From Succiniclasticum ruminis DSM 9236 (GTDB taxonomy: Bacteria; Bacillota; Negativicutes; Acidaminococcales; Acidaminococcaceae): a stretch of DNA of 64,000 bases. Numbering within the stretch: the first letter of the stretch is position 1; each line of letters opens with the position of its first letter. Shown here piece by piece: positions 54,037 to 63,400 of this stretch. The translations under genes and the position numbers were made by a program. The stretch covers positions 1 through 64,000 of the forward strand of contig NZ_FONL01000012.1 in assembly GCF_900112895.1 (NCBI RefSeq), in the 5' to 3' direction. The notes under the pieces are model-generated. The model was not told the origin of the DNA and made no database searches. It worked only from the letters and a program-made list of their open reading frames with translations.

Positions 54037-54402
54037 GTGAGTGTGAAAGGCAATCGCGGCGCCTGTAAATTTTCGGATTTGCAGGCGGTGAGGAAAGTCC
54101 GAGCTCCATAGGGCGGAATGCCGGATAACGTCCGGCGAGGGAAACCTTAGGGATAGTGCCACAGAAAAGTGTACCGCCAGATTTATCTGGTAAGGGTGGA
54201 ACGGTGCGGTAAGAGCGCACCAGCAAGTAAGTAATTACTTGGCTTGGTAAACCCCATTCGGAGTAAGACCAAATAGGGAAGGGATGAAGCGGCCCGCTGA
54301 ACCTTCCGGGTTGTGTCGCTGTATCTTGCGAGTAATCGCAGGAATAGATAAATGATTGCCACCGCTTGTCGGAACAGAACTCGGCTTATTGAACACTCAC
54401 CT
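54037..54402 (+). ncRNA. rnpB: RNase P RNA (bacterial class A)
   Basis: Catalytic RNA of RNase P, which makes tRNA 5' ends. P1 is formed by GTGAGTGT at the 5' end and AACACTCAC at the 3' end. Diagnostic conserved stretches are GAGGAAAGTCCGAGCTCC near the start, GAGGGAAACC, and ACAGAACTCGGCTTATTG near the end; the GGTAAACCCC segment is the P15-type loop that pairs with the tRNA CCA. Overall architecture fits class A rather than the Bacillus class B, as expected for Clostridia/Negativicutes. Ends are approximate. Confidence 0.95.
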
Positions 54403-54411
54403 CGTAAACAA

Positions 54412-54447
54412 AAGGGAAACTGCGTAACAGCGGTTTCCCTTATTTTT
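54412..54447 (+). terminator. Terminator of rnpB
   Basis: AAGGGAAAC (54412-54420) pairs with GTTTCCCTT (54433-54441), followed by ATTTTT. Confidence 0.88.
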
Positions 54448-54549
54448 ATTTGTGAAGATCCGGATAGAATTCCTGCGGAACGGAAAACAAAATAAAAAAG
54501 GCACACAACGTGTGCCGGTGAATTATATTGTAATAGGTATTAATTCAAA

Positions 54550-54840
54550 TTATTTTATCTTAAACAACGCCGAACTGATAGGTTTGTTCCGCATCTTTGC
54601 CTGTTCTTCCAGACGGCGGAGTTCTTCCTTGTTGGTGCGGGTGCCGCGGAAACCGGGCTGGTCCTGTTCATCCACATGGATGCGGCCCCGTTTGTTTTCG
54701 TAGTCGCTGATGACCCACTTTAAAATCTGTTCAATCTCTTTATTCACCGAGCGCCCGTTTGTCTCGGCGATATATTTCATCTTCTCCATGATCAGCGGAT
54801 GGATGCGTAATGTAAAACGGTATTGTTCCATAGAAGCCAT
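54550..54840 (-). CDS. Arc-type ribbon-helix-helix protein
   Basis: Small protein of 96 residues. Residues 4-50 (QYRFTLRIHPLIMEKMKYIA, then ETNGRSVNKEIEQILKWVI) form an Arc-like ribbon-helix-helix: a basic/hydrophobic strand followed by two helices. The C-terminal half is charged and probably helical (KEELRRLEEQAKMRNKPIS). Start 54840 follows GGGAGG at 8 nt; the frame runs on to 54990 without support. No toxin partner is adjacent, so a plain regulator is more likely than an antitoxin. Convergent with rnpB and divergent from the M16C peptidase gene. Confidence 0.8.
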   Translation of the reverse strand: MASMEQYRFTLRIHPLIMEKMKYIAETNGRSVNKEIEQILKWVISDYENKRGRIHVDEQDQPGFRGTRTNKEELRRLEEQAKMRNKPISSALFKIK

Positions 54841-55154
54841 AGCAGATACCTCCCGAAAGCATGATGTCAGTTCAATGTCATCTTTACAATTATTATAAAT
54901 GAGAAACGCGGTTAAATCAATAGAAAGAATGTAAAAACAGTCGGTTTTAATGTAAAATAACCGGTTTTGTGAACTCTTTGCAAAAAGCAATCATACTTGT
55001 TGGGATATCTTTTGTTTTACCGCGTAAAATATGGTAAAATGAAACACAGATTTTAAATAAGAAGACACAGATTTCAGTTAAGGAAACACGAAAGCAAAAG
55101 CGCCGGCAGGCGCGCAGATGTTTCGCGCTTCCTTACATCAAAGGAGTAAAGAGA

Positions 55155-58073
55155 GTGGAAACTGGAAAACAATACAGCGGATTCCGCGTTTGTAAAAAAG
55201 AATTTATCAAGGAAGTAAACTCTGCGGCGTACCTCATGGAGCATGCGGTGAGCGGCGCCCGTCTTTTCTATCTGGCCAATGAAGACGATAACAAGGTGTT
55301 CACCATCGGCTTCCGTACGCCGCCTTCCGATGACAGCGGCGTGGCCCACATCCTGGAGCATTCCGTCCTGTGCGGTTCCCGGAAGTATCATCTGAAAGAG
55401 CCTTTTGTGGAACTGGTGAAAGGTTCCCTGAATACTTTCTTAAACGCCATGACATACCCGGACAAGACCGTGTACCCGGTGGCCAGCCGCAACGACAAGG
55501 ATTTCCGAAACCTGATGGACGTGTACCTGGACGCGGTGTTCTATCCGCTGATTTATGAAAACAAATTTACCCTGAAGCAGGAAGGCTGGCATTACGAACT
55601 GGAGAACGCCGACGACCCGCTGCAGTACAACGGTGTTGTCTATAATGAGATGAAAGGCGCGTATTCCGCCCCGGATGCGTTCCTTGAATATTATGGAAAG
55701 AAGATTCTATTTCCGGACACCACCTACCGTTTTGAATCGGGCGGTCTGCCTTCCGCCATCCCGGAACTGACCCAGGAAGCCTTTACCCGTTTCCACAAGA
55801 CATATTACAGCCCGGAGAATTCCTATATCTACCTGTATGGGGATATGGATATTGAAAAAACGCTGGCCCATCTGGACAGCTATCTGAAAGAGTTCCCGAA
55901 AACAGGAGAGGTGCATTCCGAAATCCCGCTGCAGAAACCCCTGGCCAAAACGGCGGAGTTCGACGGGACCTATCCGGTGCCGGAAGGTTCTCCCACAGAA
56001 GGCATGACCTTCCATGAAGTGCAAATCGTGGCGGGGGACATGCGGGACCAGAAGACAATCATGGCCCTGCGCCTGCTGGAAAATGTGCTGTTGGAATCGG
56101 AAGGGGCGCCGTTGCGCCGCGCCCTGCTGGACGCCGGTGTTGCCAAAGACATTTCCGGCAGTATGAGCGGCAGCATGCTGCAGAACATTTTCTCCGTCCG
56201 CGCCAGCGGCAGCGAACTGGAACAGAAGGACGCCTTTGTGAAAGCGCTGTACCATAACCTGCAGAAGATTTCCATGGAAGGCATCGACAAGGAACTGCTG
56301 GAAGCCTCGCTGAACAGCGCGGAGTTCAAACTGCGGGAAGCGGATTTCGGAACCTATCCCAAAGGACTGATTTACGGGCTGTCCGTGCTGGATTCCTGGA
56401 TCTACGACATCGACCCGGTCAGCAGCCTGCAGTATGAACCGCTGCTGCAGGAACTGCGCGAAGCCGTGCACACCAACTATTATGAAACCCTGATCGAGAC
56501 CAATCTGCTGGACAATACCCACCGCGTCATCCTGACCCTGACCCCGGAAGAGGGTAAAGAGGAAAAGGAACAGGCCGAACTGGCGGAAACACTGGCTGCG
56601 GTAAAAGAAAAGATGAACCGCAGCGAGCTGGAACGGTACGCCGCGGAATGCGTGGAACTCCATGAACGGCAGGCCGCGCCGGATTCGGAAGAAGACCTGG
56701 CATCCATCCCGTTGCTGGAACGGAAAGACATAAAACGGGAAACGGAAATACTGAAAGTCGAAAAAGAACAGGCAGAAGGGGGAACCCTGCTGTACCAGGC
56801 CCTGCCGACTAACAAAGTTACCTATTTAAACTGGCATTTTGATATGACCGGCATTGACCCGGAACTGCTGCCGTACTGCAACCTCCTCAGCGATGTGCTG
56901 GGCAAACTGAACACAGATGAGTATTCCTATGCGGACCTGGCAAAATATACGGACATGTACACCGGTGGAATCTCCTTCCAGATGGAGGCGTTAAGCCGGA
57001 ACAGCGACTGCAACGATTACACGGTGAAGTTTTCCCTGGCGGCAAAATGCCTGACGGCCAAACTGCCGGAACTGTTCAAGATTCTGAAGGCCATGACGCT
57101 GCACACCCGGTTTACCGATAAAGGGCGGCTGAAAGAACTGATCGACCAGGTGAAAACCGACTGGGACAATACATTTTTTGCCAAAGGCCAGACGGTGGCG
57201 GCCGTGCGGCTCGCTTCTTATTTTTCCGCCAAAGCCCGTGTGACGGAACAGGATTATTACAGTTACTATCAGTTTATTAAAAGGCTGGCGGAAGATTTTG
57301 ATAAAGAGGCGGATACGGTCATCGCCAATCTGCAGAAACTGCTGCCTGTATTCTTTAATAAAGGCCGGTATCTGTTAAGCTACAGCTGTGACAAAGCGGA
57401 CAGGGACGAAGTACGCCGGATGGCGCTTGACTTTACCGCGGCGCTGCCTGCGGACAGTGAGGCTGGCGGAAAAGCAGCAAAGATCCTTCCGCAGCCGGAA
57501 ACGAACGAAGCCATCATCACACCGGGCAAGGTGCAGTATGTGCTGGCCGGCGGCGATTATCACAAACACGGGTATCAATATAGCGGCAGCATGCTGGTGC
57601 TGGCCACCATGCTGCGGTATGAATACCTGTGGACGAAGATCCGGGTACAGGGCGGGGCTTATGGGGCCAACGCGGTGTTCGACCGGAACGGTACCATGTA
57701 TTTTTCTACCTACCGGGACCCGCAGCTGAAGAACAGCCTGGAAGCCTTCCGCGCCTTGCCGGACTGGCTGGAAAAACTGGAACTGACCGACCGGGAGATG
57801 ACCAAATACGTCATTGGTACCATGAGCGGGGTGGACGTGCCCCTGACCAACTCGCTGAAAGTTTCCCGGGCGGCCCTGCAGGAACTGCTGGCCGTGTCCG
57901 ATGCAGACCGGCAGAAAACACGGAATGAAATCCTTGACGTCACACTGGCGGATATCAAAGCGCTGGCAAAGATGATCCGTGACGTGCTGGAGGATAATTA
58001 CCTCTGCGTGGTGGGGGGACAGCAGGCCATTGAAGAAAACAAAGAAGAGTTTAATGTAATATTGAAACAGTAG
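55155..58073 (+). CDS. M16C-family zinc metallopeptidase (presequence protease-like)
   Basis: Large inverzincin peptidase of 972 residues, likely cytoplasmic since no signal peptide is seen. The active site HILEHSVLCGS (HXXEH, near residue 70) and the distal Glu in YNEMKGAYS (about residue 160) are intact. The rest matches the four-domain PreP/Cym1 architecture, with GGAYGANAVFDRNG near the end of the second half. It degrades short unfolded peptides in relatives; the natural substrate here is unknown. GTG start at 55155 follows AAAGGAG at 8 nt. Confidence 0.94.
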   Translation: METGKQYSGFRVCKKEFIKEVNSAAYLMEHAVSGARLFYLANEDDNKVFTIGFRTPPSDDSGVAHILEHSVLCGSRKYHLKEPFVELVKGSLNTFLNAMTYPDKTVYPVASRNDKDFRNLMDVYLDAVFYPLIYENKFTLKQEGWHYELENADDPLQYNGVVYNEMKGAYSAPDAFLEYYGKKILFPDTTYRFESGGLPSAIPELTQEAFTRFHKTYYSPENSYIYLYGDMDIEKTLAHLDSYLKEFPKTGEVHSEIPLQKPLAKTAEFDGTYPVPEGSPTEGMTFHEVQIVAGDMRDQKTIMALRLLENVLLESEGAPLRRALLDAGVAKDISGSMSGSMLQNIFSVRASGSELEQKDAFVKALYHNLQKISMEGIDKELLEASLNSAEFKLREADFGTYPKGLIYGLSVLDSWIYDIDPVSSLQYEPLLQELREAVHTNYYETLIETNLLDNTHRVILTLTPEEGKEEKEQAELAETLAAVKEKMNRSELERYAAECVELHERQAAPDSEEDLASIPLLERKDIKRETEILKVEKEQAEGGTLLYQALPTNKVTYLNWHFDMTGIDPELLPYCNLLSDVLGKLNTDEYSYADLAKYTDMYTGGISFQMEALSRNSDCNDYTVKFSLAAKCLTAKLPELFKILKAMTLHTRFTDKGRLKELIDQVKTDWDNTFFAKGQTVAAVRLASYFSAKARVTEQDYYSYYQFIKRLAEDFDKEADTVIANLQKLLPVFFNKGRYLLSYSCDKADRDEVRRMALDFTAALPADSEAGGKAAKILPQPETNEAIITPGKVQYVLAGGDYHKHGYQYSGSMLVLATMLRYEYLWTKIRVQGGAYGANAVFDRNGTMYFSTYRDPQLKNSLEAFRALPDWLEKLELTDREMTKYVIGTMSGVDVPLTNSLKVSRAALQELLAVSDADRQKTRNEILDVTLADIKALAKMIRDVLEDNYLCVVGGQQAIEENKEEFNVILKQ

Positions 58074-58079
58074 TATTAT

Positions 58080-58125
58080 AAAGCGGCGGTGAACTGATAA
58101 AAAGTCGGCTTCACCGCCGCTTTAA
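58080..58125 (+). terminator. Rho-independent terminator after the M16C peptidase gene
   Basis: A perfect 14-bp stem, AAAGCGGCGGTGAA (58080-58093) with TTCACCGCCGCTTT (58110-58123), 16-nt loop. Confidence 0.85.
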
Positions 58126-58313
58126 TAAATACTCTTAAGCAGAAACTGCCTGTTTATAAAGTGTACCCCATGTCAAGGACAACTTAAAAATCTGGGGGGA
58201 GATGTTTAATCCTACTCATTATGTTATAATATTATTGCTTTGCCAATCTTGGAAGAGAGCGCGACGCTGGGGAGCGACACGAGCAACGGATTGGATTTGC
58301 GGGAGGCAGTGCG

Positions 58314-59360
58314 TCAAGTGCTGCCTTTTTTTCGTTTGGAAATTTCTGCTGCTTCCCGGAAATCCATGCGATAAACCCCGGGGTCTGGGGTAGCGCCCCA
58401 GTATGGTATTCGTTCTTTGGAATCGTACACTGGCAGCGGATAGATACCCGTTTGCAGGTATTGATAATATTCCCGGGGAGAGAGTTTCAGTAGTTCCCAC
58501 TGGTAACGGTCTTTGTTGTAATAATCCATCCAGTCATCCACCTGGCTTTTTACCGCTTCATAGCTTTGGAGCCGTTTGATTGTCTCCCGGATTTCGTCTT
58601 TCATATGACCGTAGAAACTTTCCTGCGGCGCATTGTCCCAGCAATTTCCTCTCCGGGACATGGACTGTACGAATTCAGCTTCTTTCAGTTTGTTGACAAA
58701 CGCCCAGCTTGTGTAATGGCTTCCTTGGTCGGAATGAACTATGGTCTCGTTATCCAGCGTACATCCTTGTTCCCGGATCAACTGGTTCACCGTGTCGATG
58801 ACGAATGTCACCTGCAGCGATTCGCTGAGCTGGTAAGCCAGTATCTCATGTGTAAATGCATCCAGGATGGTAGACAGATAACAACAATTCGTTGCATAAA
58901 ACAGATAGGTAATGTCCGTGAGCAAAACCTTTCTTGGCCCACGGGTTGTAAATCCGCGCTCCACAATGTTGGGAGCCACATGGTTCGTCCGTAACGCTTT
59001 CGCCATACGACGATAGGGGTTCGCTTTCCGGATGGGGCAAAACAGAGAAAACTTGCGCATGAGTCGCCGGATCTTCTTTACATTCATAATGATTCCCTGA
59101 TGCAGAAGCCGCATATGTATGCTGCGGGCACCCTTGGCATAGCCCCGGAAACCATAGGCGGCCAGGATAAGATCGAAATCGGCCTTATCCTTCATATCTC
59201 TGTCTAGCCGAGCCGGTGCAGCAGCCACCCACGCATAAAACCCGGAACGGGATACGCCGGCAATCTGACACAATACCGAAACACTCAAACAATTCTCACG
59301 AGTCCGGATCGCATCGCAGATAAGCTGGAACTTTACTTTGGCCGGTGCTTTGCTTCCCAT
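58314..59360 (-). CDS. IS3-family transposase OrfB (DDE integrase)
   Basis: Catalytic half of the IS3 transposase. The N-terminal part has an IS150-like HTH_21 region (SVSVLCQIAGVSRSGFYAW); the rve core follows. The catalytic triad is visible: Asp in LLTDITYLFY, Asp in HSDQGSHYTS, Glu in NAPQESFYGHMKDE. Length 348 from its own ATG, but it is probably made as an OrfAB fusion by -1 frameshifting at A7 (59393-59399) in orfA. Confidence 0.93.
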   Translation of the reverse strand: MGSKAPAKVKFQLICDAIRTRENCLSVSVLCQIAGVSRSGFYAWVAAAPARLDRDMKDKADFDLILAAYGFRGYAKGARSIHMRLLHQGIIMNVKKIRRLMRKFSLFCPIRKANPYRRMAKALRTNHVAPNIVERGFTTRGPRKVLLTDITYLFYATNCCYLSTILDAFTHEILAYQLSESLQVTFVIDTVNQLIREQGCTLDNETIVHSDQGSHYTSWAFVNKLKEAEFVQSMSRRGNCWDNAPQESFYGHMKDEIRETIKRLQSYEAVKSQVDDWMDYYNKDRYQWELLKLSPREYYQYLQTGIYPLPVYDSKERIPYWGATPDPGVYRMDFREAAEISKRKKGST

Positions 59361-59776
59361 TCTCTCCGAGCCTCCGTATCCGCCATTTGCACTTTTTTTA
59401 AAAATTCCAACTCCTGGCGGGTATACGCCAGTTCATGTTCTAATTGCTTGATACGAGCCTTTGTATCTTCCTCTTCGTCGGTTACAGGACGACGCTTCAC
59501 TTTACGATGGTCACAGAATTCACCGTGCTTGCGGGCATGTCTTTTTACCGCATCACGGAAACTTTCTACTCTTCTTTGTCCCAGTATGTCCGGATGGATT
59601 CCGCAAGAGAGGAAGATTTCAGCTGCTGTTATACCCAAACGTTGTTGTTGAAGGAAGTGTTGCTTAAATGCTTCCGTAAATCGTACGTTGCATGGGGATA
59701 CATACTCCACATGCCGATTGGAGCGCAGGCATTCAACTTCTGCTTTGGTAAACCGTTTTCTGATAATCTTGTACAT
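59333..59776 (-). CDS. IS3-family OrfA (helix-turn-helix protein)
   Basis: 147-residue OrfA with an N-terminal helix-turn-helix region (KRFTKAEVECLRSN, RLGITAAEIFLSCGIHPDIL) and a C-terminal leucine-rich coiled coil (IKQLEHELAYTRQELEFLKK) for multimerisation. The codons TTA AAA AAA G (slippery A AAA AAG-type site at 59393-59399) fall near its end, and orfB lies in the -1 frame, overlapping by 28 nt. ATG 59776 follows AAAGGAA; a longer frame (59848) is unsupported. Confidence 0.87.
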   Translation of the reverse strand: MYKIIRKRFTKAEVECLRSNRHVEYVSPCNVRFTEAFKQHFLQQQRLGITAAEIFLSCGIHPDILGQRRVESFRDAVKRHARKHGEFCDHRKVKRRPVTDEEEDTKARIKQLEHELAYTRQELEFLKKVQMADTEARREWEAKHRPK

Positions 59777-59956
59777 GAAAAGACCATTCCTTTCCGTTTC
59801 CTTGATTATGGGTACAGCATACCATAAAATATAAATAGATGTGTCCACCGAAAAGGGTTTTCAATAAAAAATACTGTCCACTAAATAGGGGTGCCCGTAT
59901 TTTTTGGTGTCCATTTTCTTGGGTACAGTTTAAATTATATGATATAAGAAACTTAC

Positions 59957-59988
59957 AATCCGGGTGTAAAAACACCCGGATTTTTTTT
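59957..59988 (+). terminator. Terminator just outside the IS3 element
   Basis: AATCCGGGTG (59957-59966) pairs with CACCCGGATT (59973-59982), followed by T8. It may belong to a gene lost on IS insertion or shield the adhesin from upstream transcription. Confidence 0.85.
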
Positions 59989-60450
59989 GTGAAGCCGGAT
60001 GGTTACTGAGGTTACACCCTACGTACTTATTAATATATGATAGACAGTTTGTTTGTATCAGTATGCGTAACCGCAAGACAGACAATTCAAACTGCCTGAG
60101 AGTGGGGGTCATGGGGTTTTGTGCGAAAAACAGAAAGCCTCCTGTAATAAACAGCAGTATTATTGTGCAACAAGTTATTTATATATTTCAAATTGGTTAA
60201 TAACATTGACAAATATTTGTTTTTCATTATAATATAAAATGAAGTGTTGTATAATACTGTATAATCCGTAGGTCGAAATTATTTCAATCTCGTACATTTC
60301 AATCCATAATCAGGAGTAAATTAATCCGGATTGGACTTATGTGATAGTAATTAATCAGGCAAGTGTTTACAAAGTATAAGTATATAACTAATGGCAACTG
60401 AGGTTTACGGAAAGTGAATCTTAATAATATTTTTTATAAGGAGGGTCCTT
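59989..60450 (+). other. Long AT-rich intergenic and leader region of the adhesin gene
   Basis: No gene was found in these 460 bases. The main promoter is TTGACA (60206-60211), 16 nt, TATAAT (60228-60233). Two more TATAAT hexamers follow at 60250-60255 and 60260-60265. The leader to the adhesin ATG is therefore about 180-210 nt long. It contains a nine-base direct repeat ATTTCAATC (around 60280 and 60298). No known riboswitch or variable homopolymer tract was recognised. Confidence 0.6.
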
Positions 60451-63400
60451 ATGAACAGAATTTACAAGGTAATTTGGAGTAAAACACGTAATTGCTATGT
60501 GGCTGTTTCAGAACTGGCCAAAAATCATGGCAAAGATAATGTGCGCAGTGAAAAACGCGGGATAGTCAAAGGAGCCTCTTCTTTGGCTCTATGTATTGCC
60601 CTTTCGCTGGGCGTGACAGGGAGTGCCTGGGCGGATGAAACCATAACTGGAAATCTGACAGTAACAGGAGATACGATCAAGGTTGGAACAGATGGAACAA
60701 TTACGGTTGACGCAAATCATAATAGTATATTTGGAGAGTCTAATACACTTGAAAATAGACTTAACTCTACCAATAAGAATCAATACGATACGCTATTAGG
60801 TAATTCGAATTACATTTATTACGGTAATTACACTACCGCAATTGGTTATAGAAACAGAATTGGGTCTACTAGTTATCCTTCTGTTTATTCTAATTACAGT
60901 ACCGCAATCGGTTACTCTAACAGTGTTACCGGTTCGTACCAAACGGCTATTGGTAATTCTAATAATATTTATAATGCAAGTTCCAATAACTACGGTTCTA
61001 ATAATAGTACAGCAATTGGTTCTAGTAACACTGTTTATGGGGGCCAAAATATTGCTATAGGTTCCGATAATGATATTAGAGGTAAGGATAATGTTAATAC
61101 GAACAATAACGTTGCAATAGGGCAGTACGCTCATATTATTGGTGATTCTAACGGCAGTAACATTGCTATAGGCAGCTCAGCTTACATCACAGACTATTAT
61201 TTATCTAATGGGAGCCCAACCACGACCACTAGTTTTGGCGATAGTTATTGGTCCGTCCAGTCACCAATTAGAGATAGTATAGCTATGGGAGCTTCCAGCT
61301 ATGCATTGAGTTCCCGTGTTACGGCTGTCGGAAACTTTACCAGGGTTGTTGGACCAAACAGCAGTGCTTTTGGCTATGGCGCACAGATATATGGACAAAG
61401 GAACAATACCGCAATCGGGAACTATAGCTTGGCCGGTTTCCCATATGCAAAGAAATATGACGACCAGACTGGTCGTTATGTTAAGGATAGTCTTTACGGT
61501 GCTGATAACACTGCTGTAGGTTCTTATAGCATGGCAGGAAGCGGGTATAATAATGTTGCTATCGGAGCCAGAAGCAGGGCGGGTTATTGGTCCCAAGTCA
61601 GTTATGATGAAAGAATGGCAGCATTACAGGCTTCGGCTATGGAGCAGTATGGCGACTATGATGGTTACATGAATGAAGTCCAAAGGCGTGCCGGAGAGAT
61701 TATTGACGCACAGATTAACGGCAACCCGCCTGAGGGTTATGACGAGTGGTCGGAAGAGCAGAAGGATAGTTACCGGAATTGGCAGATGAATCAGTATTTG
61801 TATTCTAGTCCATCACATGTCAATATGTATGATGGCAATACTGCTGAAGATACTGGCGGGTCCCGGATTATTAATGACATCCTGTTTGAGCAATGGCTGA
61901 AAATGAAAAATAATAATCAGATTCAATCTGATGATTACAGTACAGCAGTAGGTGTTGAAGCAAGCGCTGAAGGCGTCGGCCAGACTGCTATCGGCGGTCA
62001 TGCACAAGCGCTCGGCTGGAGCAGCATGGCTGTGGGTCTCGGAAGTAAGTCCACAGGCGCATCCTCTATGGCTATAGGCGAGAGCTCCTTAGCAAGTGGT
62101 GATGCCAGTATGGCTATTGGCAATACTAGTGAGTCAAGAGGATATAAAACACTGGCGATCGGCCCCCAGACAAAAGCCTTCGGTGATGAAAGTATTGCTA
62201 TCGGCTTAGGAAATTATGATAATACACAGACCTGGGGTTATCGTGCTACAGCTATCGGCATAAATGCCCATGCAGACACTTCGAGCGCAATTGCTATCGG
62301 TGACGGCGCGAAAATTGACTATGATGGGGCTGGTGCTGATATACTGCAGCGCCGTATCGCCATGAATGCGATTGCTGTGGGTCAAAACGCAAGGGCCGCG
62401 GCGCTGGATGGCACAGCAGTGGGCCGTAATACCAAGGCGATAATGCGTAATGCGACCGCTTACGGCAATAATGCCCACGCTAATGCCTGGAACTCCATCG
62501 CTATCGGCAATAAGGCGATTGCAGGTAAAGCGGAAAGAATTTATTTGGAAAAAAAGAATGAGAAAGGTGATGTTATCGGCTATGAGGTTCTTCCTACCGT
62601 AAAAGTTACTGATGACGACGGGCTGAAATATGTTACTCAAGGTGCTGAGTTCGGCGACTCTGCAGTTGCCATCGGTAACCGTGCAAAGGCGATTAAAGAA
62701 TACACCACTGCAGTCGGCGCAGGAACTAACGCAGAAGGCTGGCATGCGGTGGCAGTAGGCGATTCCAACCAGGCAACAGGTAAATTCAGTACTGCCATCG
62801 GCGCAGGCTGGTCAGAGAACTATACTCCTGGCGAAGAGAACGACGATGGTTCGAGTGCAGACAAGGATAGTATAAACACGGAAGGAGATCGTATCTATAC
62901 AGCAATGGGTGCAAACCAGGCTGGCGGGGATTACAGCACCGCGGTCGGCTATATGAACCAGACGGTAGGTACCCAGAGCACCGCACTCGGCAAAGATAAC
63001 GCGATTTCCGGTTTAAGTTCCCTTGGTATTGGGGCGGGCAATGAAGTGGGCGCCGTGGATAAAGGAGATAACGGCGTGCTGTCCGCAGACCAGGAGAACA
63101 CCGTGTCCGGTTATGCGGTAGGTTCCTATAATAAAATTACCGGTACGGAAGACAGCAATGCCGGCGCCTTCGGCGCAAACAATACAGTTGCCGGAGAAAA
63201 CGGTTATGCAGTAGGTAACAGCAACGCCATTAATGAGGGCGCTGTTACTTCGTTTGTAGCGGGTAACAATAACATCATTGATGCGGACGCCGCTAATTCG
63301 TTTGTAGTAGCTAACAACGTTAAGGCAACAAAAGAGCAAACAGTCGTTGTGGGTCATCACAATATCAGCGATAAAGAGCAGGTCTTCGGCAAAAACAGTA

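Larger units (their letters stand above)
58162..59927 (-). mobile_element. IS3-family insertion sequence
   Basis: The element carries overlapping orfA and orfB on the minus strand. Ends: TGTACCC at 58162-58168 is matched by GGGTACA at 59921-59927, and both ends continue with related bases (GGACA further in), so these are probable terminal inverted repeats. No clear 3-4 bp target duplication is seen at these boundaries, so the ends are not certain. The copy looks complete and both genes are open. It lies between the M16C peptidase and the adhesin gene. Confidence 0.8.

Noticed and set aside
54550-54840. Antitoxin of a type II toxin-antitoxin pair
   Set aside because: Ribbon-helix-helix proteins often are antitoxins, but no toxin-sized gene is adjacent on either side.
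58202-58393. 63-codon plus-strand frame inside the IS3 left end
   Set aside because: Overlaps the conserved end of orfB and has no ribosome site or recognisable features.
60060-60170. Possible c-di-GMP (GEMM) riboswitch before the adhesin
   Set aside because: Only a short AAAGCCTCC fragment resembles the aptamer; the conserved GGTAGGTAGCGGGG-type segment and paired helices are absent.
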